From Phascolomyces articulosus (taxonomy: Eukaryota; Mucoromycota; Mucoromycetes; Mucorales; Lichtheimiaceae), in the NCBI GenBank assembly GCA_025677815.1, contig JAIXMP010000025.1:186001-250000 (forward strand): a stretch of 64,000 bases of DNA, in the 5' to 3' direction. The notes under the pieces are model-generated. The model did not search any database. It saw only the letters and a program-made list of their open reading frames with translations, and was not told the DNA's origin. A program made the position numbers and the translations under genes. Shown piece after piece: positions 10,887 to 21,790 of the stretch (its first letter is position 1; the number at the start of each line of letters is the position of its first letter).

Positions 10887-12219
10887 TTAATCGCGCTTGA
10901 CTTCACGTCTGACCTTCATTTGCTTATAATCACCATTAAATGGAATGGCCAACTTCATCAATTCAGTCAAAACATTCCAGTCCAAAACCTTGGTCAATCC
11001 AATCTTCATTAGGACGGTGATGATACCTTGATCGGCAACTACCACCTTGCCAGCATTTCGGCACACTGTATCGGCAACAACGGATGGAGGCGAAGAAATC
11101 TTTTGTGCTGATAAAAGAGCAGACATCTTTCCAGCATTACTGTAAAAGTTGGAGTTGATGGGAGATGGGTGCTATCGATCATGAAAATTGAAAAAAGTTT
11201 TTAGTATAATCTCTACTAACCCCCCACCAAAAGTAAATAATAAAACTTACAATGACGAGCACGTCAATGCCATCTTCAGCATGTTCGGCAGCAATTGAAG
11301 CGGCAAAGGTAGTCAAGAAATCCTTAGTAGAGGCTATGTTATGAACAGGAAAAATGAGTGCAATGATTTTTTTTTAAAAAAAAAAATGGGATGGATTGCA
11401 TTAAAAAACATCCTGCTTCTCCATAACTGTACATTTTAAATAACTTACCATACAAAGCACCCATAGGGTTAGGAATAAAACCGGCACTGCTTGATGTAAA
11501 AGTGACGAGACCCTTAAGACCCTTATCCAACATACTGTTTAAGAAATGATGCGACAACACCAAACAAGCAGTGACATTGGTATGGTAGTTGGCCATATTA
11601 CGAGCTACCTTGGTATCTGAAAAGCAGCCAGTAGTAATGAAACCAGCATTGTTGCACAATATTTGAATGTCAATACCATTAGTGGCTTTCTGGATGGCTT
11701 CCAAATAATCGCCTGTTGGGGATGAAAGATCACAAGCAACAAATCGGAACTCTTGGTTAGGAAATTCTTTAACAATGGTGGCCTTGAATTCTTCCAAAAA
11801 CTTATCATCCAATGCTGCAATCACAACGTTTAATTTTTGACCTGCCAACTTGCGGACAAGAGCTGCACCAATCCCAGATGAACCACCAGTAACAAGGGCC
11901 CTGTTTATATATGTGTGTGCGTGTTATTTCACGTAAACTCGTTTATATGATACATTATCCAGAACGCGTCATTTTTATTACATACCATTGAGCATTATAC
12001 TTTTTCTTGAGGTCTTGTTCCTTACATCCATATGCACCATAAGCAACCAAGGCAACATAGGGGACAACAGCCAAGAAGCCGATCCAAAAAAAGACTAAAG
12101 ATTAACACATACGTTAATCAAAACTGTATTCATCAATGATTCCGAGATGTTGCACATTACAGAAGGAACTAAACAAAGAGCATTTAAAGGTACTTACTAG
12201 AATAGATGGTCGCAAACAT
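10887..12219 (-). CDS. ER-type short-chain dehydrogenase/reductase (17beta-HSD/KAR-like)
   Basis: Exons 12198-12219, 11986-12094, 11449-11900, 11251-11333 and 10887-11171 give 316 residues. An N-terminal hydrophobic anchor (residues about 6-28) precedes a Rossmann domain with TGGSSGIG for cofactor binding, CNNAG, the catalytic Ser in FTSSSAG, and YASTK, the Y-x3-K active site. The last pair is visible only after joining exons 3 and 4. The anchor and overall shape recall microsomal 17beta-hydroxysteroid dehydrogenase type 12/3-ketoacyl-CoA reductase or ketosphinganine reductase. Substrate cannot be decided here. The C terminus is strongly charged (KVRREVKRD). The first coding exon has only 22 bases. 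Confidence 0.88.
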
Positions 12220-13638
12220 GTCGGAAATGACAGTAGGAAAAAGAGGAAAAGGAGCAAAAAGAAAATACGGCAGCCAACCCCGCTTAATTGAAGGCGGGCC
12301 TACAGTTAGTTAGGGTTTTCTCCTCCAGTGATATAGGTATGACATAAAAAAGCTTATTTGATTATTTTTTTCTGCTCGATGGACAAATAATATACTTTGC
12401 TAAAGAGCATTGGAATGAATTTATAAAGGATTTATCCCTTTTACTAGGTTTTAATAGCGCAAATTTCACATATGTGTTGTTTATTTTCACTTGTATTATC
12501 TATTACTATCATGTTGATATTTTCTCGCCAAAGTTGTCCATATTCAAGAGATCCTAAATATGATAAAGTCAAAAATTCTTCTGTCAGTATTTTGTTGATA
12601 TCAAATAGCCACATTAATATCAGCGCGACAATGATAATATCCATTTTTCTTTGCTTGATATATAATATTATAAGAAGGTATGCATTAAAAACGACTGGTT
12701 CACTGCTAATTGTATTCTATTGATCATAAAAGTAAGAAATGGTGTTGGTAACATTGTTTCACTACTGTTAGAGATAAAAACGATCAATTTGGCACCAGAG
12801 AATAAGACTGATAGCTACTATGTATATAAATGTACTTTTCAGGTTAATAAATATGATATTCTTATTTAATTATATGGGTTCCAGTGCCATTTGTTTAGCC
12901 TACGTAAATGAATGATAAACTATGTCTCTGGCCACATTTCAATCTTTGGATAGGATAGCTCTATACATCGATTTGACTCTGGAAACCTAAGAATTCAAAC
13001 AGTTATCCCGACTTTTTCTATATATAATTGACCCATATTTCCCTCATCCATCCATAAATTCTCTTGGCGTATGTATGTTGTATCAATTGAACCTGGATGA
13101 ATATAAAATAAATACTGTAATAGACGCACGATATGCATTTATCTAGCTCTTTTTTTTTGCATCTTTTAGGATACATTCGATAATAGTATATATACAAATT
13201 ACTAGTGCGAGTTAAAGAAGAATAAACTCGCATGTTCTTCTTCCCAATTCATAAGATAATTAGTGGTCAGAACAACATATGCAGGGATATCAAATATCTA
13301 CAATGACATGAACAGAACGCATTTTTATAGAAAAAAATCACATTTGTATGGATGCACGTTTCAGTCAACGATATTATAACAAGTATGCAAATTCAGACAA
13401 GCTACAGCTATTTATGTCCATTTCGACAAAAAATATACTATGGATAATATAAGTGTATCTTTTTTTCCTCCATGGTGATAGTAGATGATGCGATATAAAG
13501 TATTTATTGCTAACTTTCACCTTGTATCAGTGAAAGTTTTTATAATAAAGAACCCGCAATCCAAAGCGTGCGAAATCTAAAGCTCAAAAACTCAGTTTTC
13601 TTTCTTCTATTGCTTTTACACTTACAAAAAAAAAAAAA
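12220..13638. other. Intergenic stretch with one small doubtful open frame
   Basis: Upstream regions of the SDR (-) and thioredoxin-like (+) genes. A 66-codon minus-strand frame (12444-12644) starts with a hydrophobic segment and reads plausibly (YLGSLEYGQLWREN), but has no homology I recognise. Nothing else stands out. Confidence 0.4.
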
Positions 13639-14104
13639 ATGAAAGCCATTCGTACAACTGTTGAGTCCTTTGACCAAACTGTTCAAAAAATAATTCAGGA
13701 ACATTCTCCTGTGTTTGTCTTGTTCTTTGGCAACGAATTGCCCGAGACTTCCGAGTCATGGTGCCCAGACTGTGTGATTGCTGATCCTCGTGTTAGAAAA
13801 GCTGTTCTTGACCATGCACCTTCCAATTCTGCATTAATCGAAGCACCCGTGGGTTTACGTGATGAATGGAGAAGTAGCACTAATGCTTATCGTTCACGTT
13901 TTTCATTGACGGCTATTCCTACATTATTCCATTGGACTAAGGTAATATTAAAAAAAGCTACTACTATAAAGTAAAAAAAAAATCGCTATTTTAACCCATA
14001 TTTTACGGTATATACAGAATGGTCCCGGGGAACGATTGGTTGAAGCTGACTGTGCTGATGCAAGCAAGTTACAAGCCTTTGTTGAAAAAGCTAGTGCACA
14101 ATAA
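13639..14104 (+). CDS. TXNDC17: Thioredoxin domain-containing protein 17-like (TRP14)
   Basis: Two exons, 13639-13941 and 14018-14104, give 129 residues, close to the 123 of the animal protein. The active-site motif is SWCPDC, the hallmark WCPDC of TRP14/DUF953. It is preceded by VFVLFFG and followed by a helix beginning DCVIADPRVRKAV. The cis-proline loop is AIPTLFHW. The family reduces cystine and some protein disulfides, using thioredoxin reductase, in the cytosol. The ATG directly follows an A run, and the domain starts within a few residues. Assignment is secure; the cellular substrate in fungi is inferred. Confidence 0.93.
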
Positions 14105-14308
14105 TGATAGCAATAATAAAGATCAATTTTACAGATGAATAATATTTCAAAAATTATTATTAATTTTTTCTTTAGAGACTAAGATTGGGTAGGATAGGAA
14201 GGGTTAAGAGGAATATCCCATTAACACGATAAATAGAGCAAAAATATGATATTTGGTATTGGGTAAAGTACATAATTCATAAAAATATATAAATGAAAAT
14301 GTGGATAT

Positions 14309-17300
14309 TTAAACGCCTCCTCTATGAAGTTCGCCTTGAAGTTGTTGGATCAAACTATAATAAAATACATTTTAAATATTAATACAAGGAAATATAAACG
14401 AGAAAAGAGTATAAATGACATACCGAGCGAGCTGTGCATTTTCATCATGTTGAACAACGCATTTCTGCTGAAGCTCTTCTGTTTGTCGTTCGAACTGATG
14501 AATACGTGTCTATAGTAATAATTATAAAAAACAACAATAATAACAATAATATATAATGATGATGACAATGATGGTTGTAATGATGATGATAATGATGGTT
14601 GTAATGATGATGATAATGATGCAAAGTGTAGAATTGATAATGGAGGAGAAAAGGGGTATAATGTGAAATAAATAATAATAATAATAATAATATGAGATCA
14701 GATCATCATTGTATAATACTAGGGAAAAATCAACAACCCCCAAATATTGATGTACAGAGAAGAAAAGAAGGAAAAGAAATGAGAACAAAATGTATCACAC
14801 GCACACACATATAGCACACCACGGATTGTATGAGAAATGATCTCTCTCTCATTCTCTTTCTTGTTTCTTCTCTCTATCTCTTTGTCCCTCATGCCAAAAT
14901 ATATAAATTTCAACAAAAATAACAAAAAAGTAAAAATAAAAAAGGATTGGTTTTTAACTCACCTCATAACCTTCGATCTGACCTTCTATCTCGTTAATCT
15001 TTTCATTGGATTCTTCCCGTACTCGATCCATCTCCTTTTGCTTGGCAGCAGCAATTGCCTTCACACGATACGAGTAATCTTCCAATTCACGATCCTTAAT
15101 ATCAACAAGCTTTTGATATTGTTCATGCATGACATGAATCTCCTTCTTATGCTGTTGAGCGATGGTTGAAAGTCTTTCCTCGCTCACGTGTTTTGTGGTT
15201 TCCAACAGATCTTGGACAGCCTGCATTTCTTTTCGAAGCTCTTGTAATTCGCGTGCCTTTTCATGACCAAGACGGTTTAATTGCGCTTCATTCGATTGTT
15301 TCAAATTCGAAATTCTGCGGTGCAGCTCATCCACTTCTTGCTTTTGTATATTTAACTTTTCTTCACATAATCGATGAGATGCTTCATCAGATATCGAAGG
15401 CTCCATCATTTGTTGTTGTTTCTTGGTTGTATTACGTTCTAACCGTTTTGTAGCTGCTTCAAGCGAGTTTTGCAAATCATCAATCTGTGTCAACAAAGAT
15501 TCAATTTGATGCGCTTGACTATCCATCTCTGTTTCTTGAGTTTCACACTTGGCAGCCCAGTCATTGATTTGTTCATCATATTCGTCCTTAATATCTTGTA
15601 ATTTGGCAGCGTTTTTACGTTCGAGGTCAATGACGGAAGCTTGTAAACGGTCAATTTCTTGTTGCGCAGCGCGGTTTTTGCCCAGCCATACTTCAGCTGT
15701 ATCATCATTGCCGCTTTGAAGTTGATGCATTTCATCACGGTAACGTCGTTCCAACGTTTCTTTTTCCTGTGCCGCTTGTCGTTTATATTCATCAAATTCA
15801 TTTTGATTTTCGGCGATCTGTCGTTCAAGACGTCGTAAGTTGCTCACGTTGCGAGAATCATCAAGTGTCTTTTCGAGATCTGCAATACGGTCTTGCAATT
15901 CTCGTACAGTCTGTTCTTTTTCTTCCTCTGCAACTTTTAGTTTTGCCTATACAGTAAATAGTTCAAAGGTTATTGAATAGTTCAAGAAAAGTACTATATT
16001 TCCAACTTTCTTTCTCTTTCTCTAACGTGCAATTAATGTATATTAAATATTAAAATGCATACTTGGAAATCATGTTCAGTATCTGCTAGCTGTTTGGCAT
16101 GGTTAGCTTCGAGCTGAGTCAACGCCTTTTCATGGTCACCTCGGATAGTTTGTATTTCGGATTGCCATTTGCGCTCCTGTTCTTCCACAAGTTGATCCAT
16201 AGCACTCTTGTGAGCTACGCTAACTTCTTCATCCACTTGGCGGCGAATTTCAACCTATGAAACAAACAATACACAAATAAACATTTTAATATGCTAAGTG
16301 GAAAATGGCAAATTTTATGCACATCAATTAACCTTTAGTGCTTCTTGATCCTTCTATTTAAATAATTATGTAAGAACATTAATTTGAATACACATAATGA
16401 TTTAAAATATTATAAATATCATAAAAAGATGACACTTACAACTTCCACAGTAACAGCTTCTTTTTCTTCTTGAGCTTGTTTCAATTGCTTTCGAATAGAT
16501 TCGATTTCATGCTGATACTAAATATGATAGGGTTATTATTATGCAAAAAAAAAAACATTTTCAATGTTCTGTTTTTTTATTATCCTCCTGTACATGGTTT
16601 CTAGATGAACATACCTCGTTTTTAATTTTATCTACATCATCATGTAGGATCTTATCGCGTTCAGATTCTACAGATGAATCGCATGGAATCAACATGGACG
16701 ATGAAGAGAGTAAAGGTGTTGCTGGATCCGAAGATTTGTCTGAGACTGATAAATCAGTCATTTTCATTTGAAGATCGTGTATCATTAAATCTTTTTCTTC
16801 TAATTCCTTTTCTTTATCTGCCAACTATTATTATTATTCGCTATTATTAGAAATTTTTCTTTTCTTATTAATTTTAGAAATGGTTTATTTTAATCCAACC
16901 TTCTTTTGAAGTTCTCGAACTTGTTCAATAGCTCGTTTAGAAGTAGACGAGGAAGGTGAAGGTGAGGGTCCAGCAGGTGATGACATTCGCTTTGCCGTCG
17001 ATCCACGACGTAATAAAGGCGAAACTGGAGCCTGCGAAGAAGAGGAAGTTGATGTCGATACCATGGATCGGCGTCTCGAAGCGGCGGTTGTTGTAGGGGT
17101 TGGAGTTTTTGGAGCACCTGTAGCATTTCCAACCGAAGCTTTAGCTGTATTGATAGCGGTAGGTGTTTTGCGTGCTGTTGCTGGTGATTGTTTACTTGCT
17201 GATCGTTGAACCGTTGGAGACGATGGAGCAGTGCGATGACCTGATGAGCTTAATGTCGACGAGGAAGTTGTTGTACCTGCCATGGACAAGGGACGTGGAC

Positions 17301-17493
17301 GTGTCGTAGGTGTTTTGGAAGCTCGAGTTGTAGCTACTCCTCGTTTAGCAGCTGTAGTTGGTTCTGGTGAAGGTTTCTTCGGTGAAGGGGCGGGAGGCGG
17401 TGCGACAGCACCATTTGGTTTAATGCCAAGTTCGGCCAAGGTCGATCGCCTTTTTGGAGCACCACTACTTGCTCTATTCGGATTCGACGCCAT
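14309..17493 (-). CDS. Long coiled-coil protein with basic Ser/Pro-rich N terminus
   Basis: Eight exons (16900-17493, 16615-16824, 16440-16517, 16333-16353, 16063-16254, 14963-15946, 14424-14509, 14309-14354) give 736 residues. Residues 1-190 are Ser/Thr/Pro/Arg-rich with many SP and TP pairs (KRRSTLAELGIKPN at the start), like disordered microtubule-binding regions. From about residue 190 to the end there is nearly continuous heptad coiled coil (for example LEKTLDDSRNV, LRRLERQIAEN). No motor, CAP-Gly or GRIP domain is visible. This resembles cytoskeleton or septation scaffolds, but I do not recognise a family. Exon 4 is a 21-base microexon encoding KDQEALK, exactly two heptad-register-neutral turns. 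The intron between exons 6 and 7 is unusually long at 453 bases and carries a tandem repeat. Confidence 0.8.
14555..14622 (+). repeat. 24-base tandem repeat, about 2.8 copies, in an intron
   Basis: Units begin at 14555, 14579 and 14603 and differ by one base (AATGATGATGA[C/T]AATGATG core). They lie in the long intron of the coiled-coil gene, next to TTA/TAA triplet runs. Confidence 0.8.
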
Positions 17494-18028
17494 TAATTTT
17501 ATAAAATTGCCGAGGAAGCAACAATCACCAAAATAAATGTCAGAGAGAACGAAAAAAGCAATGGTATTTAAAGTACCTTTACGGACTATACATAAGAAAT
17601 ATTCAAATGTGTCACAATGCACCGAACCCATTGCAAATTAGGTAACAGGACACAGGTGCACTTAACCTTTTTCGATGCATCTTTTAGTTACTCTCTTTTT
17701 GTTTGTTGTTTTATTATTAAAGCTGTAGTTATCAGCAAGTACATTGATAAACCCATCCTTTGGAACTATATACCCATGGATAACTTAAAGAGATAAATAA
17801 TCCATTGCTGATCAGCTGTCTTATAAACTGGTCAAAATCAAGCAGAATATCTTGTGATCGTGAGTTATATAGTAATATCATTATATCAAAGCGTGGGTCT
17901 AGTTTCAGCAACATCAGTGTGATCAGATATATGACCAATTGGTTTCATCAAAAGGAAAAAACATAATTAAAATAGGATATTTTCATTCTCTTCTTTTTCA
18001 TTTTCTTATACACTCACAAAAAAAAACT
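17494..18028. promoter_or_regulatory. Divergent promoter region, coiled-coil gene and C1-DysF gene
   Basis: The 535 bases between two outward-facing start codons should hold both promoters. T-rich tracts and an A run directly precede the plus-strand ATG. No defined factor site was recognised. Confidence 0.4.
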
Positions 18029-20138
18029 ATGCCCTCTACTTTTCATTCTTTTAAGTCAAAAACATTTTATCGTCCTATTTACTGTCAGTGTTGTTCTAAA
18101 CTTCTTTGGGGATTAAAGCAACAAGGTGTACAATGTTCAGGTGTGTGATGTTGTAATTTTTATACTTGTATAATTTTCATTATAATATATACTTATTCAA
18201 TAATTAAATATACTTATAAAAATAAGCCAGGATGCAATTATGTAGCCCACTATCAGTGTCAGAATCACGTATCTGCTGAATGTCATGCGATACAAGAACA
18301 AGTACCAAGAAAAAAAACAGTAGCTGAAGAATCACTGTTACTAAATATACAACACAGCCAGTATAATCAAAATATCTCAGCATCGCGAGCAACACAATCC
18401 TTTTCAGAACAAAAAGAACATTGTACACGCTCATTATCTAAAAATAATCATTATACGACAAATGCAACAATGACACAGCAATTACTCAATTTGTTACAAG
18501 AAACCATTGTATCGGCAGCAATTGATGCTTCAGACAGTCATATGTCCCATCAACCTGTAAGCCAGTATTTAGTTAATCAGCCACCACTGCATCCTCATAC
18601 AACAGCCAAGAATTTTACAAAGTTCGTTGCTCGGTGCAGTGTTGTATTTAACTTGCGTGATGCAGTCATTTTGCTAATATGCTGGGAAAAACCTGTCAAC
18701 ACCTGGATCTCCATTTTGATTTATACCATGCTATGTAAGTGCACCTCCACATAATACATAGGAAACAAATGAATTTTTTCATTAACAACTACACCCATTT
18801 GCAATTTATTTCTTTTTCAGGTATTTATCCAAAACTCCTTTTACTTGCTCCACAATCCATATTGCTTTTTTTAATATTATCAAGAACACGATATTGTAGT
18901 GACACTACAAAACAAAAAAACATTTCAAAAATTAAAGGAAGTCAACAAAAAAAAACATCGATATCGCCATCATCACCATCATCGTCAAAAAGTAATAGCG
19001 GTTTCTCAAGCACCACACTATTTACATCATTTTTAACGAACACAGGTGACGGGATAGAAGTAGCAACGCCAGAATATAAAAATAATTTAAAAAACATTCA
19101 AAATATGATGGGTGAATTTGCTCAAGCTCATGACCAAGTCAATTACTATTTCAATGAATATATTATTTCCAACAATACATCAGATTCAGAGAAAGGAGAA
19201 AATTCTCAAGAAACACTTATCATTCAAGGCATTCTCATCTCAATTATTTCGACAACAATCGTAATATGGTATTTACCTCTTAATTGGATTATTTTATTGA
19301 CTGGTTGGTCCATTTTTGCTATGAATACTCGATTTGCCAAATCTCTCTGGACTCGTATCCTAGTTTTAATGAACGATAATCAACAAGATGATCAATATAT
19401 TCTCAAGGATATTCTATATGATACTTTTGCAACAAATGTGAAAAATCCTTTTGAAGTATGGTATAAAAAACAAGATAAGGAAGAAGCACAAGCGAATTTT
19501 CGCGTTTTATCCATCTATGAGAACCAGCAACGAGAACAAAACGACAATAAAACAGTGTTTACAAAGGTATGCAAATGGATAAGTCTGAATATATGTACTT
19601 TTATCTTTAAAATATTGACCAATAAATATTATTTATAAAGGATAAAGTAATTCCTTGGTCAAATTTATATGGTTTGCCACAAAAATCACCAAACCAACAA
19701 AAGGATCCGCCTAAAGGACATCGTTGGAAGTCAGAGGATTGGGTTCTGGACAAGACTGGACCTTGGATTGATGATTTTCTTCAACTCGGTAATGTGTGAT
19801 TTACATACTCCGCCTTTTCAAATTATTAGTGAGAAACCTCCCCCCGCTAATTAGTGGTTTTTTTTACTTATAGAGGTAATTCAATTTCTGCCATGACGTA
19901 TATTATTATGTGGCACAAAACTTTATAATAAGCTTTCTATTATATTTTATATCAGATCGCTGTGAGACCAAGCAATAATCAAGATAATGAAGAAGAGCAA
20001 GGTTGGATCTATATGGATGAAAATTGGGGCAGTCCAAAACAACGACCATCTGAACAATCAACAACACGTCGCCGGCGTTGGATTAGAGAATATGAACTAA
20101 AAATCGAGCTATCAGAAGAAAACCAAGTCCATATATGA
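18029..20138 (+). CDS. C1 zinc finger - Pex24 - dysferlin (DysF) domain membrane protein
   Basis: Exons 18029-18140, 18231-18734, 18821-19566, 19641-19788, a probable 2-base exon 19874-19875, and 19956-20138 give 564 residues. Residues 6-55 match the C1 pattern exactly (H6, C19, C22, C36, C39, H44, C47, C55), the diacylglycerol/phorbol-type finger. Then come paired hydrophobic hairpins (about 188-240 and 330-370) around YPKLLLLAPQ, as in Pex24/Pex30 peroxins. The C terminus is a split DysF domain: HRWKSEDWVLDKTGPW, then GWIYMDENWGSPKQ and RRRRWIRE. Yeast Pex23/Pex30-family proteins sit at ER sites making peroxisomes and lipid droplets. The added C1 finger suggests lipid-regulated targeting (inference). 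The join between the two DysF halves is the least certain part. Confidence 0.87.
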
Positions 20139-20550
20139 TCATGATTTGTAGAAAGAGGTGAAACAAGAGGGTATCGTTTACTTTTATTATTTTATAATTA
20201 TGGTTAAAATGGCAACGATGCTGACTATGTACAATCAATTCTTTTATAAAGAATATCTTACTGATAAAAAAGGGTGTGGAAAGGATGGATTCGATATAAT
20301 AAAAACAAGATAATCCATTATCCTCCAGATCAACAGGGTTTTTAAAACAGAAGGTCTATTATTATTAGCATTATTATAAAAGTCGAACATGACCAGACAG
20401 TAGCAAAGATCGAATATCGGCATAACGTAAAATAAAGATATCATCTTTTTCGAATAACACCATATCATCACTAATATCCATATTGTGGTTATAATTGTTA
20501 ACATCCATCTATTCCCTCCCATATTCTCGTGTATAATAAAAAAAATCCTC
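20139..20550. other. Convergent 3' region
   Basis: 3' flanks of the DysF-domain gene (+) and SLD5 (-) meet in this AT-rich stretch. I see no gene in it. Confidence 0.45.
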
Positions 20551-21442
20551 TTACTTTGCCAATTGAACATTCCCAGAATAATCCAATACTTTTATAAAAA
20601 CAGGTGCTTCAAGATTAGATGTCACCACTATAATATATATATAGAAAAAAGTATGAGTTAATTTCCCAAATATTACGAAATAGTATAATAGTTTTATAAA
20701 AAAAGTTTTTTTACCCATATTCAGATCACCGGATCGTTCATCTTGTTTATGTTGCTTTTGTGGTAATGTATGCAAGAAAGAATCATGATTATGCTGTTCA
20801 ACAAGTTGCTGATATCTAAAAGATATATCATGAGAATAAATAACAATTCTTCTCAAATGATCCCTTGTATTATTCTGTTCCTTACTTTTTGGCATAAGCA
20901 AGTTCTTTGTCAGACATTAATTCTTCAATATCTGAATTCCGTAAAAGATCTAATGTACATTTTTCAATCTATTTATTCAAGTTAGTTTCGTAGGTATTTT
21001 TCTATTTTTTTTCGCCATTAAATATACCTTATGAAGACGAGTTCTTAAATAGCTCTTGATAATAAATTTGATTCGTTCGATTTCATTTTGGTATAACATG
21101 GAATTTAATTTATCTTGATGGGTTGTCATTGGTGTTTCTAGGATACGATTGGCCTATATTTATTTATTTATTTTAGAATATTAAAAATTTAATATCAATG
21201 ATATTATTACTTACTTGAAAATCAAGTGCTTCCACTAGTTCATTAACAAGGTATCCTTTATATGTAAGTAGCTCCGGTGAATTTCGCTCATTCATCCAAG
21301 CATTTGTCAGTTGTTTGATTGTGTCATCACTTTCTAAGAAACCATCAGCAATAGAAGCACCTTCAAAGATTTGTGTATCTTGTAAACTACTACTAAATTC
21401 ATTTAAACTAGAAGAGAGTGAAGAGGAATGGTCACCCAACAT
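20551..21442 (-). CDS. SLD5: GINS complex subunit Sld5
   Basis: Exons 21215-21442, 21028-21153, 20886-20968, 20715-20815 and 20551-20627 give 204 residues. Signatures of Sld5/GINS4 are present: the helical A-domain stretch LTNAWMNERNSPELL, then YQNEIERIKFIIKSYLRTRL, followed by the charged ELMSDKELAYAKK. The short beta-rich B domain ends in VFIKVLDYSGNVQLAK; Sld5 C termini characteristically end at this strand. GINS joins Cdc45 and MCM2-7 in the replicative helicase. The N terminus is Ser-rich. It is slightly shorter than animal Sld5 (223 residues). The start is the first in-frame ATG. It is divergent from the formin gene. Confidence 0.92.
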
Positions 21443-21790
21443 TGTCAATTGTTATAGTTGGTGTTTCAAAAAAAAAAAAAAAGAATAATAATAATAATAA
21501 TAGATCGTGTCGCGTTTTGAAACACGAATAACTATTTTTTTCGTGTTTAAAATTATCACCATTTGGTCATTGCTAACTAACTAATTAGTATTGTAATTCT
21601 AAAAAAAGAACAATCCCATTTGCCCCTATGCCCCCCCCCTTCTCACCACCCCTTCTTCTTCTGCTTCCTCTTACGCTTCTTTTTTTTCTTTTCTCTTATT
21701 CCATAAAAGTTTATAAAGATACATAAATTTTTTTTCTCTTCTTTTTTTTCCACTTTTTTTTCTATATATTTTAATATATATTAAACCTTT
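21443..21790. promoter_or_regulatory. Divergent promoter, SLD5 and formin genes
   Basis: The 348 bases between two outward starts are strongly strand-asymmetric: C/T-rich on the plus strand from about 21615 to 21760, a pattern common just upstream of fungal starts. A TATATATT-like element lies near 21763-21780. Confidence 0.4.

Noticed and set aside
14837..15169. 110-codon plus-strand open frame
   Set aside because: Antisense to the coiled-coil exon and its intron; Leu/Ile/Phe-rich by base composition.
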